This document shows, in pieces, positions 1 to 15,200 of a DNA stretch of 64,000 bases. The notes under the pieces are model-generated. The model was not told the DNA's origin. It did no database searches and saw nothing but the letters and a program-made list of their open reading frames with translations. Source of the stretch: Lophius americanus. Taxonomy: Eukaryota > Chordata > Actinopteri > Lophiiformes > Lophiidae. The first letter of the stretch is position 1. Each line of letters opens with the position of its first letter. The translations under genes and the position numbers were made by a program. The stretch is from assembly GCA_037951165.1 (NCBI GenBank), contig JBBDHG010000116.1, positions 3,322,501 through 3,386,500 on the forward strand, written 5' to 3'.

Positions 1-146
1 TGGAATGTGAGATATCTCACTTCTCTTAGCAGCAGAATGTGAAAATGATACGCAACAAATAACAACAACAGCAACAGAAAGAATAACAACAATAACCCTC
101 CATTCTCCTCCATGCCGTTGTGTTTTTCCTCCGTTGGCTTCAAGTT

Positions 147-200
147 TCATCTGATGAACTTTATGGAGAAATCACTGGACAGTCCGTGGTCTCTGAAGAA
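147..200 (-). CDS. Candidate last coding exon (C-terminal tail, part 2)
   Basis: A strong acceptor (T-rich tract, then ATCCAG) at 201-206 is followed by 17 codons and a TGA at 149-147: FFRDHGLSSDFSIKFIR. Phase 0 matches the preceding candidate exon, giving NLILE joined to FFRDHG. No polyadenylation signal is seen before the left edge. Confidence 0.45.
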   Translation of the reverse strand, partial: FFRDHGLSSDFSIKFIR

Positions 201-3200
201 CTGGATAAAAAAACAACAACACAAAATCAGTCCCCACACCCCCAACATGAGGATTAAAGTTACTACTAATACTGGCAGGTCATTGGAATATTCATTCACA
301 CACAAATTGGTAATTCAAATTCATTACACTGCAAAAGTAAAAGATCAGTTAGTCTCACCTCCAGGATCAGATTCTGAATGTCTGAGTCTTTAAGCGGAAT
401 GGATGACCTCAATCCAAAGTTTAATCCAAAAACATATTCTGTTGACATATGCACACAATATTTTAGATACAATGTAAAATATACTTACATCAATTGTTTA
501 TGAACCTACTGATGTATAGTATTTGACATAATTCCAAATATATTTCCCTCCAAACATCAAATGTGCTTAATATTACACTATTTATTAAACATAAAATATA
601 CAATAGGTTTGATGAAAAGTTGTTTTAGCAAAAGTTGATTGAGCCACAAACATGTCCCCACAATGAAAAAAGTAAAAAAAAAAAATGAAATATTTGTGTC
701 TAAATTATATTTCTTTCCTCTGATGTGCCCCAGGGTTCCATCCTTGGCCCCTTACTTTTTGCTTGTACATGCTAATGGGTCATATTTTTAACAGGTTCAA
801 GGCAAAAGTTTTTTCAAATTTTCTTAGAAATAAAGAATCAAAATGTGCTCAACCAAACAGCTGAGCAGGACATTAAAGGGTTAACTGACTGCTGTTTATG
901 GACCTCATTACTTGTTCTAATTTTATAATACATTGCCTGCCTGGATATAAACATAATGCATATGCATAAAATATGGATTAAGTTTCTCTTTTAGCAAAAA
1001 TAAAGTCGACAATTACACACAAAACGTGAAATAACAGCATGAAATATCTAAAAGCTAATAGAAATAATAAATCTTGAACAGACATGAAAGTAGGATAGAT
1101 GTAAGAGAATAGCGTGGACTTACTATGATCTTCGTTTGTTGAATGCAGTGTCAGAGTCAGAGATGTTTGAGTCAGAGGAAGAAAAAACAAATTAAGATTA
1201 ATAAATATTTGTTCTGTTTGTAATCATAAAACCATATAACGTAATCATAAAATTTTAGAATCAAGCATAAAGCACAATAGATTAAATAATATATTTCTTT
1301 TTAAAAAGGTCAATGAAAGGTAAAGTTTCTTTGAAAACGTGCTTGTGAGGAAATTCAAGTACAGGGCAACATAAAACGGATGGCACCACTGGATTACAGG
1401 AATGAGGAGGAGAAGTATCAACTACAACTACTAAAATCATTTAGATGATGTCACATAACCAATATGTGTTGTCCACCACTACAGTACAACTAAACTCAAA
1501 GAGCATTCATTTTTAAAATATCGACAACATGCACTGGCCAATAAGATTCACATTTAATTTTGTAGTATAGAATAATACATGTTTATAGAAGCAACGGTGT
1601 TATTTCAGATTTAGTACAGTCCAACATCATACCGGTGGCTGCAGAAATGCTCACTCCACTGCTCCTGACGTTCTCAAACACAGAGAACAGAGTGAATCTG
1701 TATTGAGTTCCAGCAGTAAGACTTGAGACTGTGTGAGTTATTGTTCCATCTACATCTGGTGCAGGGATGTTTATTTGCTCATCATCGAATTGGAGGATAA
1801 AGTTGACATTTACATTGTCTTTGTTCCACTGTAGAGTGATACTCGTCTTATCTTGTCTTGTAGATCTGAAATTTTCTGCATTTCGGGGGACTGAGAAAAT
1901 AAAATAAAAGAATTTGAGAAAAGAAACAAAAATGAAGTGATTTCATGAATACGAACGGCTTATTGAAACATCTTTTCAACTATAATTAGTTTCTACTATA
2001 AGCAAGAACAATAATGAATATGATAATAATAATAATAATTAGTGAAATTTGAAAATATTATTTTTTTTAAAGAAATATAACTGTGTGTCATCAGCATATT
2101 AGTTGACTCAAATATTGTGAGTTTCGTATTATGTGACCAAGTGAGACCAAATAAAATGACAATAGACATGGCGGTAGAATTGTATCAGGACAGCTCCTCT
2201 ATTAAGTCAGTTGTATGTTGAGCCATGTTCCCCAATAGAACATATAATGTAATGTACACTATATTATAGGGTTCTGAAAACACTTCAAGATAAATTGAGG
2301 AAAATCTATGACCTTGTATGAAATGATTTAAGTTTCTATTCTTTGAACTCAAAACCAGGAAATGTTTTGAAAAGTGTCACAGTGTGAAGGAAAGAATATG
2401 ATTATATTACCAGTAGCTTCTATTTTCTTGTGCAGTTCTAAGAAATATCAACGTTATATTGGCTCCAAAGAAAGAAAACCCTGACATCCTACCAGTGGCT
2501 GCAGTAATGTTCACTCCACTGCTCCTGACGTTCGCAAACACAGAGAACAGAGTGAATCTGTATTGAGTTCCAGCAGTAAGACCTGAGACTGTGTGAGTTA
2601 TTGTTCCATCTACATCTGGTGCAGGGATGTTTATCTGCACATCATCGAATTGGAGGATAAAGTTGACATTTACATTGTCTTTGTTCCACTGTAGAGTGAT
2701 ACTCGTCTTATCTTGTCTTATAGATCTGAAATTTTCTGCATTTCGGGGGACTGAGAAAAAAAAAGAAAAGAAGTTGAGAAAAGACACAAAAGTGAAGTGA
2801 TTTCATGAATACGAACGGCTTATCAAAATATCTTTTCAACTATCATTAGTGTGTACTATAAGCAAGAACAATAATGAATATGATAATAATAATAATTAAT
2901 GAAACATGAAAATATCTATTGTTTTACAGAAATATAGCTGTGTGTCATCAGCATATTAGTTGACTCAAATATTGTGCGTCTTCGTATTATGTGACCAAGT
3001 GAGACCAAATAAAATGACAATAGACATGGCGGTAGAATTGTATCAGGACAGCTCCTCTATTCAGTCAGTAGTATGATGAGCCATGTTCCCCAATAGAACA
3101 TATAATGTAATGTACACTATATTATAGGGTTCTGAAAACACTTCAAGATAAATTGAGGAAAATCTATGACCTTGTATGAAATGATTTAAGTTTCTATTCT

Positions 3201-6200
3201 TTGAACTCAAAACCAGGAAATGTTTTGAAAAGTGTCACAGTGTGAAAGAAAGAATCTGATTATAATACCAGTAGCTTCTATTTTCTTGTGCAGTTCTAAG
3301 AAATATCAAAGTCATATTGGTTCCAAAGAAGGAAAACCCCGACATCTTACCAGTGACTGCAGTAATGTTCACTCCACTGCTCCTGACGTTCTCAAACACA
3401 GAGAACAGAGTGAATGTGTATTGAGTTCCAGCAGTAAGACCTGAGACTGTGTGAGTTATTGTTCCATCTACAGCTGGTGCAGGGATGTTTATCTGCACAG
3501 CATCGAACTGGAGGATAAAGTTGACATTGACATTGTCTGTGTTCCACTGTAGAGTGATACTCGTCTTATCTTGTCTTATAGATGTGAAACTTTCTGCATT
3601 TCGGGGGACTGAGAAAAAAAAAGAAAAGAAGTTGAGAAAAGACACAAAAGTGAAGTGATTTCATGAATACGAACGGATTATTAAAACATCTTTTCAACTA
3701 TCATTAGTTTGTACTATTAGCAACAACAATAATGAATATGATAATAATAATAATTAGTGAAATTTGAAAATATTAATTATTTTACAGAAATATAACTGTG
3801 TGTCATCAAACTATTTGTTGACTCAAATATTGTGAGTCTTCGTATTATGTGACCAAGTGGGACCAAATAAAATGACAATAGACATGGCGGTAGAATTGTA
3901 TCAGGACAGCTCCTCTATTCAGTCAGTTGTATGTTGAGCCATGTTCCCCAATAGAACATATAATGTAATGTACACTATATTATAGGGTTCTGAAAATACT
4001 TCAAGATAAATTGAGGAAAATCTATGACCTAGTATGAAATGATTTAAGTTTCTATTCTTTGAACTCAAAACCACGAAATGTTTTGAAAAGTGTCACAGTG
4101 TGAAAGAAAGAATCTGATTATAATACCAGTAGCTTCTATTTTCTTGTGCAGTTCTAAGAAATTTCAAAGTTATATTGGTTCCAAAGAAAGAAAACCCCGA
4201 CATCTTACCAGTGACTGCAGTAATGTTCACTCCACTGCTCCTGACGTTCTCAAACACAGATAACAGAGTGAATCTGTATTGAGTTCCAGCAGTAAGACCT
4301 GAGACTGTGTGAGTTATTGTTCCATCTACATCTGGTGCAGGGATGTTTATCTGCATATCATCGAATTGGAGGATAAAGTTGACATTTACATTGTCTTTGT
4401 TCCACTTTAGAGTGATACTCGTCTTATCTTGTCTTGTAGATCTGACATTTTCTGCATTTCGGGGGACTGAGAAAAAAAATGAAAAGAAGTTGAGAAAAGA
4501 CACAAAAGTGAAGTGATTTCATGAATACGAATGGCTTATCAAAACATCTTTTCAACTATCATTAGTTTGTACTATAAGCAACAACAAAATGAATATGATA
4601 ATAATAATAATTAATGAAACATGGAAAGATTTATTGTTTTACAGAAATATATCTGTGTGTCATCAGCATATTAGTTGACTCAATATTGTGCGTCTTCGTA
4701 TTATGTGACCAAGTGGGACCAAATAAAATGACAATAGACATGGCGGTAGAATTGTATCAGGATAGCTCCTCTATTCAGTCAGTTGCATGTTGAGCCATTT
4801 TCCCCAGTAGAACATATAATGTAATGTACACTATATTATAGGGTTCTGAAAACACTTCAAGATAAATTGAGGAAAATCTATGACCTTGTATAAAATGATT
4901 TAAGTTTCTAATCTTTGAACTCAAAACCAGGAAATGTTTTGAAAAGTGTCACAGTGTGAAGGAAAGAATATGATTATATTACCAGTAGCTTCTATTTTCT
5001 TGTGCAGTTCTAAGAAATATCAACGTTATATTGGCTCCAAAGAAAGAAAACCCCGACATCTTACCAGTGACTGCAGTTATGTTCACTCCACTGCTCCTGA
5101 CGTTCTCAAACACAGAGAACAGAGTGAATCTGTATTGAGTTCCAGCAGTCAGACCTGAGACTGTGTGAGTTATTGTTCCATTTACAGCTGGTGCAGTGAT
5201 GTTTATCTGCACATCATCAAACTGGAGGATAAAGCTGACATTGACATTGTCTGTGTTCCACTGTAGAGTGATACTCGTCTTATCTTGTCTTATAGATGTG
5301 AAACTTTCTGCATTTCGGGGGACTGAGAAAAAGAGAAGAAGTGATGTCATCAACTATTTTTTGAATCAAACAATCTGTTCTTTGTTTTCCTTTTTCATTT
5401 ACGAATTTGGAGCCTTAATGTGTCTCAAGTTATTTAACCCTGAAACACATGACCGTCGCACAGCTGAGAAGGAAAATGGTCAGTGCTGCAGTTGTCTTTT
5501 TTATTTAAACAAAAAAAAAGGCATGTCTTCTGTACAGTTATTTTTAATTGTAGTTCGATAAAGTATCTCATGTGATCACAATCTGAACCACAGTGTATCA
5601 AAAGGAACTGACAAACTTCAAGATGAAGTGAGAGAATCTATGACCTTATAAACAATTATTCACTATTTTAGTCTTGTGACCTCAACAGAAGAAAATCTTT
5701 TGAAAGGTGGCACAGTGTTAATTAAATAATCTGATTATATTAGTGTTAGCTGCTATTTTCTTTTACTGTGTAAACAAAAGCTGTCTGAAAAGAGAGAAAA
5801 CCCTGACATCTTACCAGTGACTGCAGTAATGTTCACTCCACTGCTCCTGACGTTCTCAAACACAGAGAACAGACTGAATGTGTATTGAGTTCCAGCAGAA
5901 AGACCTGAGACAGTGTGAGTTATTGTTCCATCTACAGCTGGTGCAGTGATGTTAAATTCTTCACCATTAAACTGGAGGATAAAGCTGAAACTGATATTGA
6001 CTCTCCTCCACTGTAGAGTGATACTGGTCTCATCTTGTCCTATTGACTGGAAGTTGTCTCTGTTCAGAAGAGCTGAGAAAAGACACAAAAGTGAAGTGAT
6101 TTCATGAATACGAATGGCTAATTGAAACATCTTTTCAACTTTCATTAGTTTGTTCTATTAGCAACAACAATAATGAATATGATAATAATAATAATTAATG

Positions 6201-9200
6201 AAACATGAAAAGATTTATTGTTTCACAGAAATATAGCTGTGTGTCATCAGCATATTAGTTGACTGAATATTGCGCGTCTTCGTATTATGTGACCAAGTGG
6301 GACCAAATAAAATGACAATAGACATGGCAATAGAATTGTATCAGGACAGCTCCTCTATTCAGTCAGTTGTATGTTGAGCCATGTTCCCCAATAGAACATA
6401 TAATGTAATGTTCACTATATTATAGGGTTCTGAAAACACTTCAAGATAAATTGAGGAAAATCTATGACCTTGTATAAAATGATTTAAGTTTCTAATCTTT
6501 GAACTCAAAACCAGGAAATGTTTTGCAAAGTGTCACAGTGTGAAGGAAAGAATATGATTATATTACCAGTAGCTTCTATTTTCTTGTGCAGGTCTAAGAA
6601 ATATCAACGTTATATTGGCTCCAAAGAGAGAAAACCCCGACATCTTACCAGTGACTGAAGTAATGTTCACTCCACTGCTCCTGACGTTCTCAAACACAGA
6701 GAACAGAGTGAATGTGTATTGAGTTCCAGCAGTAAGACCTGAGACTGTGTGAGTTATTGTTCCATTTACAGCTGGTGCAGTGATGTTTATCTGCACATCA
6801 TCAAACTGGAGGATAAAGCTGACATTGACATTGTCTGTGTTCCACTGTAGAGTGATACTCGTCTTGTCTTCTCTTATAGATGTGAAACTTTCTGCATTTC
6901 GGGGGACTGAGAAAAAGAGAAGAAGTGATGTCATCAACTATTTTTTGATTCAATCAAACTGTTCTTTGTTTTCATTTTTAATTTATGATTTTGGAGCCTT
7001 AATGTGTCTCAAGTTATTTAACCCTGAATCAAATGACCGTCGCACAGCTGAGAGGGTAAATGGTCAGTGCTGCAGTTGTCTTTTTTATTTAAACAAAAAA
7101 AAGGCATGTCTTCTCTACAGTTATTTTTAATTGTAGTTCGATAAAGTATCTCATGTGATCACAATCTGAACCACAGTGTATCAAAAGGAACTGACAAACT
7201 TCAAGATGAAGTGAGAGAATCTATGACCTTATAAACAATTATTCACTATTTTAGTCTTGTGACCTCAACAGAAGAAAATCTTTTGAAAGGTGGCACATTG
7301 TTAATTAAATAATCTGATTATATTAGTGTTAGCTGCTATTTTCTTTTACTGTGTAAACAAAAGCTGGCTGAAAAGAGAGAAAACCCTGACATCTTACCAG
7401 TGACTGCAGTAATGTTCACTCCACTGCTCCTGACGTTCTCAAACACAGAGAACAGACTGAATGTGTATTGAGTTCCAGCAGTAAGACCTGAGACTGTGTG
7501 AGTTATTGTTCCATCTACAGCTGGTGAAGTGATGTTAAATTCTTCACCATTAAACTGGAGGATAAAGCTGAAACTGATATTGACTCTCCTCCAATGTAGA
7601 GTGATACTGGTCTCATCTTGTCCTATTGACTGGAAGTTGTCTCTGTTCAGAAGAGCTGAGAAAAGACACAAAAGTGAAGTGATTTCATGAATACGAATGG
7701 CTTATTGAAACATCTTTTCAACTATCATTAGTTTGTACTATTAGCAACAACAATAATGAATATGATAATAATAATAATTAATGAAACATGAAAAGATTTA
7801 TTTTTTTACAGAAATATAGCTGTGTGTCATCAGCATATTAGTTGACTGAAATATTGTGCGTCTTCGTATTATGTGACCAAGTGGGACCAAATAAAATGAC
7901 AATAGACATGGCGGTAGAATTGTATCAGGACAGCTCCTCTATTCAGTCAGTTGCATGTTGAGCCATTTTCCCCAATAGAACATATAATGTAATGTACACT
8001 ATATTATAGGGTTCTGAAAACACTTCAAGATAAATTGAGGAAAATCTATGACCTTGTATAAAATGATTTAAGTTTCTAATCTTTGAACTCAAAACCAGGA
8101 AATGTTTTGCAAAGTGTCACAGTGTGAAGGAAAGAATATGATTATATTACCAGTAGCTTCTATTTTCTTGTGCAGTTCTAAGAAATATCAACGTTATATT
8201 GGCTCCAAAGAAAGAAAACCCCGACATCTTACCAGTGACTGCAGTAATGTTCACTCCACTGCTCCTGACGTTCTCAAACACAGAGAACAGAGTGAATCTG
8301 TATTGAGTTCCAGTAGTCAGACCTGAGACTGTGTGAGTTATTGTTCCATTTACAGCTGGTGCAGTGATGTTTATCTGCACATCATCAAACTGGAGGATAA
8401 AGTTGACATTGACATTGTCTTTGCTCCACTGTAGAGTGATACTCGTCTTATCTTGTCTTATAGATGTGAAACTTTCTGCATTTCGGGGGACTAAGAAAAA
8501 GAGAAGAAGTGATGTCATCAACTATTTTTTGATTCAACAATCTGTTCTTTGTTTTCCTTTTTCATTTACGATTTTGGAGCCTTAATGTGTCTCAAGTTAT
8601 TTAACCCTGAAACACATGACCGTCGCACAGCTGAGAGGGAAAATGGTCAGTGCTGCAGTTGTCTTTTTTATTTAAACAAAAAAAAGGCATGTCTTCTGTA
8701 CAGTTATTTTTAATTGTAGTTCGATAAAGTATCTCATGTGATCACAATCTGAACCACAGTGTATCAAAAGGAACTGACAAACTTCAAGATGAAGTGAGAG
8801 AATCTATGACCTTATAAACAATTATTCACTATTTTAGTCTTGTGACCTCAACAGAAGAAAATCTTTTGAAAGGTGGCACAGTGTTAATTAAATAATCTGA
8901 TTATATTAGTGTTAGCTGCTATTTTCTTTTACTGTGTAAACAAAACCTGGCTGAAAAGAGAGAAAACCCTGACATCTTACCAGTGACTGCAGTAATGTTC
9001 ACTCCACTGCTCCTGACGTTCTCAAACACAGAGAACAGACTGAATGTGTATTGAGTTCCAGCAGAAAGACCTGAGACTGTGTGAGTTATTGTTCCATCTA
9101 CAGCTGGTGAAGTGATGTTAAATTCTTCACCATTAAACTGGAGGATAAAGCTGAAACTGATATTGACTCTCCTCCAATGTAGAGTGATACTGGTCTCATC

Positions 9201-12200
9201 TTGTCCTATTGACTGGAAGTTGTCTCTGTTCAGAAGAGCTGAGAAAAGACACAAAAGTGAAGTGATTTCATGAATACGAATGGCTTATTGAAACATCTTT
9301 TCAACTATCATTAGTTTGTACTATTAGCAACAACAATAATGAATATGATAATAATAATAATTAATGAAACATGAAAAGATTTATTTTTTTACAGAAATAT
9401 AGCTGTGTGTCATCAGCATATTAGTTGACTGAAATATTGTGCGTCTTCGTATTATGTGACCAAGTGGGACCAAATAAAATGACAATAGACATGGCGGTAG
9501 AATTGTATCAGGACAGCTCCTCTATTCAGTCAGTTGCATGTTGAGCCATTTTCCCCAATAGAACATATAATGTAATGTACACTATATTATAGGGTTCTGA
9601 AAACACTTCAAGATAAATTGAGGAAAATCTATGACCTTGTATAAAATGATTTAAGTTTCTAATCTTTGAACTCAAAACCAGGAAATGTTTTGCAAAGTGT
9701 CACAGTGTGAAGGAAAGAATATGATTATATTACCAGTAGCTTCTATTTTCTTGTGCAGTTCTAAGAAATATCAACGTTATATTGGCTCCAAAGAAAGAAA
9801 ACCCCGACATCTTACCAGTGACTGCAGTTATGTTCACTCCACTGCTCCTGACGTTCTCAAACACAGAGAACAGAGTGAATCTGTATTGAGTTCCAGCAGT
9901 AAGACCTGAGACTGTGTGAGTTATTGTTCCATCTACAGCTGGTGCAGTGATGTTTATCTGCACATCATCGAATTGGAGGATAAAGTTGACATTGACATTG
10001 TCTGTGTTCCACTGTAGAGTGATACTCGTCTTGTCTTCTCTTATAGATGTGAAATTTTCTGCATTTCGGGGGACTGAGAAAAAGAGAAGAAGTGATGTCA
10101 TCAACTATTTTTTGAATCAATCAATCTGTTCTTTGTTTTCATTTTTCATTTATGATTTTGGAGCCTTAATGTGTCTCAAGTTATTTAACCCTGAATCGCA
10201 TGACCGTCGCACAGCTGAGAGGGTAAATGGTCAGTGCTGCAGTTGTCTTTTTTATTTAAACAAAAAAAAAGGCATGTCTTCTCTACATTTATTTTTAATT
10301 GTAGTTTGATAAAGTATCTCATGTGATCACAATCTGAACCACAGTGTATCAAAAGGAACTGACAAACTTCAAGATGAAGTGAGAGAATCTATGACCTGAT
10401 AACAAATTATTCACTATTTTAGTCTTGTGACCTCAACAGAAGAAAGTCTTTTGAAAGGTGGCACAGTGTTAATTAAATAATCTGATTATATTAGTGTTAG
10501 CTGCTATTTTCTTTTACTGTGTAAACAAAAGCTGGCTGAAAAGAGAGAAACTCCTGACATCTTACCAGTGACTGCAGTAATGTTCACTCCACTGCTCCTG
10601 ACGTTCTCAAACACAGAGAACAGACTGAATGTGTATTGAGTTCCAGCAGAAAGACCTGAGACTGTGTGAGTTATTGTTCCATCTACAGCTGGTGAAGTGA
10701 TGTTAAATTCTTCACCATTAAACTGGAGGATAAAGCTGAAACTGATATTGACTCTCCTCCACTGTAGAGTGATACTGGTCTCATCTTGTCCTATTGACTG
10801 GAAGTTGTCTCTGTTCAGAAGAGCTGAGAAAAGACACAAAAGTGAAGTGATTTCATGAATACGAATGGCTTATTGAAACATCTTTTCAACTATCATTAGT
10901 TTGTACTATTAGCAACAACAATAATGAATATGATAATAATAATAATTAATGAAACATGAAAAGATTTATTGTTTTACAGAAATATAGCTGTGTGTCATCA
11001 GCATATTAGTTGACTGAAATATTGTGCGTCTTCGTATTATGTGACCAAGTGGGACCAAATAAAATGACAATAGACATGGCGGTAGAATTGTATCAGGACA
11101 GCTCCTCTATTCAGTCAGTTGTATGTTGAGCCATGTTCCCCAATAGAACATATAATGTAATGTACACTATATTATAGGGTTCTGAAAACACTTCAAGATA
11201 AATTGAGGAAAATCTATGACCTTGTATAAAATGATTTAAGTTTCTAATCTTTGAACTCAAAACCAGGAAATGTTTTGAAAAGTGTCACAGTGTGAAGGAA
11301 AGAATATGATTATATTACCAGTAGCTTCTATTTTCTTGTGCAGGTCTAAGAAATATCAACGTTATATTGGCTCCAAAGAGAGAAAACCCCGACATCTTAC
11401 CAGTGACTGCAGTAATGTTCACTCCACTGCTCCTGACGTTCTCAAACACAGAGAACAGAGTGAATCTGTATTGAGTTCCAGCAGTCAGACCTGAGACTGT
11501 GTGAGTTATTGTTCCATTTACAGCTGGTGCAGTGATGTTTATCTGCACATCATCAAACTGGAGGATAAAGTTGACATTGACATTGTCTTTGCTCCACTGT
11601 AGAGTGATACTCGTCTTATCTTGTCTTATAGATGTGAAACTTTCTGCATTTCGGGGGACTGAGAAAAAGAGAAGAAGTGATGTCATCAACTATTTTTTGA
11701 ATCAAACAATCTGTTCTTTGTTTTCCTTTTTCATTTATGATTTTGGAGCCTTAATGTGTCTCATGTTATTTAACCCTGAATCACATGACCGTCGCACAGC
11801 TGAGAGGGTAAATAGTCAGTGCTGCAGTTGTCTTTTTTATTTAAACAAAAAAAAGGCATGTCTTCTGTACAGTTATTTTTAATTGTAGTTCGATAAAGTA
11901 TCTCATGTGATCACAATCTGAACCACAGTGTATCAAAAGGAACTGACAAACTTCAAGATGAAGTGAGAGAATCTATGACCTTATAAACAATTATTCACTA
12001 TTTTAGTCTTGTGACCTCAACAGAAGAAAATCTTTTGAAAGGTGGCACAGTGTTAATTAAATAATCTGATTATATTAGTGTTAGCTGCTATTTTCTTTTA
12101 CTGTGTAAACAAAAGCTGGCTGAAAAGAGAGAAAACCCTGACATCTTACCAGTGACTGCAGTAATGTTCACTCCACTGCTCCTGACGTTCTCAAACACAG

Positions 12201-15200
12201 AGAACAGACTGAATGTGTATTGAGTTCCAGCAGAAAGACCTGAGACTGTGTGAGTTATTGTTCCATCTACAGCTGGTGAAGTGATGTTAAATTCTTCACC
12301 ATTAAACTGGAGGATAAAGCTGAAACTGATATTGACTCTCCTCCAATGTAAAGTGATACTGGTCTCATCTTGTCCTATTGACTGGAAGTTGTCTCTGTTC
12401 AGAAGAGCTGAGAAAAGACACAAAAGTGAAGTGATTTCATGAATACGAATGGCTTATTGAAACATCTTTTCAACTATCATTAGTTTGTACTATTAGCAAC
12501 AACAATAATGAATATGATAATAATAATAATTAATGAAACATGAAAAGATTTATTGTTTTACAGAAATATAGCTGTGTGTCATCAGCATATTAGTTGACTG
12601 AAATATTGTGCGTCTTCGTATTATGTGACCAAGTGGGACCAAATAAAATGACAATAGACATGGCGGTAGAATTGTATCAGGACAGCTCCTCTATTCAGTC
12701 AGTTGTATGTTGAGCCATGTTCCCCAATAGAACATATAATGTAATGTACACTATATTATAGGGTTCTGAAAACACTTCAAGATAAATTGAGGAAAATCTA
12801 TGACCTTGTATAAAATGATTTAAGTTTCTAATCTTTGAACTCAAAACCAGGAAATGTTTTGCAAAGTGTCACAGTGTGAAGGAAAGAATATGATTATATT
12901 ACCAGTAGCTTCTATTTTCTTGTGCAGGTCTAAGAAATATCAACGTTATATTGGCTCCAAAGAAAGAAAACCCCGACATCTTACCAGTGACTGCAGTAAT
13001 GTTCACTCCACTGCTCCTGACGTTCTCAAACACAGAGAACAGAGTGAATCTGTATTGAGTTCCAGTAGTCAGACCTGAGACTGTGTGAGTTATTGTTCCA
13101 TTTACAGCTGGTGCAGTGATGTTTATCTGCACATCATCAAACTGGAGGATAAAGCTGACATTGACATTGTCTTTGCTCCACTGTAGAGTGATACTCGTCT
13201 TATCTTGTCTTATAGATGTGAAACTTTCTGCATTTCGGGGGACTGAGAAAAAGAGAAGAAGTGATGTCATCAACTATTTTTTGAATCAATCAATCTGTTC
13301 TTTGTTTTCATCTTTCATTTATGATTTTGGAGCCTTAATGTGTCTCAAGTTATTTAACCCTGAATCACATGACCGTCGCACAGCTGAGAGGGAAAATGGT
13401 CAGTGCTGCAGTTGTCTTTTTTATTTAAACAAAAAAAAGGCATGTCTTCTGTACAGTTATTTTTAATTGTAGTTCGATAAAGTATCTCATGTGATCACAA
13501 TCTGAACCACAGTGTATCAAAAGGAACTGACAAACTTCAAGATGAAGTGAGAGAATCTATGACCTTATAAACAATTATTCACTATTTTAGTCTTGTGACC
13601 TCAACAGAAGAAAATCTTTTGAAAGGTGGCACATTGTTAATTAAATAATCTTATTATATTAGTGTTAGCTGCTATTTTCTTTTACTGTGTAAACAAAAGC
13701 TGGCTGAAAAGAGAGAAAACCCTGACATCTTACCAGTGACTGCAGTAATGTTCACTCCACTGCTCCTGACGTTCTCAAACACAGAGAACAGACTGAATGT
13801 GTATTGAGTTCCAGCAGTAAGACCTGAGACTGTGTGAGTTATTGTTCCATCTACAGCTGGTGAAGTGATGTTAAATTCTTCACCATTAAACTGGAGGATA
13901 AAGCTGAAACTGATATTGACTCTCCTCCAATGTAGAGTGATACTGGTCTCATCTTGTCCTATTGACTGGAAGTTGTCTCTGTTCAGAAGAGCTGAGAAAA
14001 GACACAAAAGTGAAGTGATTTCATGAATACGAATGGCTTATTGAAACATCTTTTCAACTATCATTAGTTTGTACTATTAGCAACAACAATAATGAATATG
14101 ATAATAATAATAATTAATGAAACATGAAAAGATTTATTTTTTTACAGAAATATAGCTGTGTGTCATCAGCATATTAGTTGACTGAAATATTGTGCGTCTT
14201 CGTATTATGTGACCAAGTGGGACCAAATAAAATGACAATAGACATGGCGGTAGAATTGTATCAGGACAGCTCCTCTATTCAGTCAGTTGCATGTTGAGCC
14301 ATTTTCCCCAATAGAACATATAATGTAATGTACACTATATTATAGGGTTCTGAAAACACTTCAAGATAAATTGAGGAAAATCTATGACCTTGTATAAAAT
14401 GATTTAAGTTTCTAATCTTTGAACTCAAAACCAGGAAATGTTTTGCAAAGTGTCACAGTGTGAAGGAAAGAATATGATTATATTACCAGTAGCTTCTATT
14501 TTCTTGTGCAGTTCTAAGAAATATCAACGTTATATTGGCTCCAAAGAAAGAAAACCCCGACATCTTACCAGTGACTGCAGTTATGTTCACTCCACTGCTC
14601 CTGACGTTCTCAAACACAGAGAACAGAGTGAATCTGTATTGAGTTCCAGCAGTAAGACCTGAGACTGTGTGAGTTATTGTTCCATTTACGGCTGGTGCAG
14701 TGATGTTTATCTGCACATCATCAAACTGGAGGATAAAGCTGACATTGACATTGTCTGTGTTCCACTGTAGAGTGATACTCGTCTTGTCTTCTCTTATAGA
14801 TGTGAAATTTTCTGCATTTCGGGGGACTGAGAAAAAGAGAAGAAGTGATGTCATCAACTATTTTTTGAATCAATCAATCTGTTCTTTGTTTTCATCTTTC
14901 ATTTATGATTTTGGAGCCTTAATGTGTCTCAAGTTATTTAACCCTGAATCACATGACCGTCGCACAGCTGAGAGGGAAAATGGTCAGTGCTGCAGTTGTC
15001 TTTTTTATTTAAACAAAAAAAAGGCATGTCTTCTGTACAGTTATTTTTAATTGTAGTTCGATAAAGTATCTCATGTGATCACAATCTGAACCACAGTGTA
15101 TCAAAAGGAACTGACAAACTTCAAGATGAAGTGAGAGAATCTATGACCTTATAAACAATTATTCACTATTTTAGTCTTGTGACCTCAACAGAAGAAAATC

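Larger units (their letters stand above)
201..1632. other. Intron and 3' flank with no array repeat
   Basis: AT-rich sequence between the last FN3 exon and the candidate tail exons. I see no clear exon. A minus-strand segment at 978-1090 is hydrophobic when translated, but it has no good acceptor and ends in a stop, so it is not called. Confidence 0.4.
1620..5064 (-). repeat. One-exon units of about 858 bp at the 3' end of the array
   Basis: Exon starts at 1633, 2493, 3351 and 4209 are spaced 856-860 bp. Each B-like exon is followed (plus-strand order) by the intron type that normally flanks A exons (acaaaagtgaagtgatttc). This suggests a crossover that fused A and B flanks and removed one exon per unit. 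Confidence 0.8.

Noticed and set aside
978..1190. Hydrophobic minus-strand frame as a transmembrane exon
   Set aside because: No convincing acceptor, AT-rich composition alone gives such a translation, and it does not fit the phase of FN3-50.
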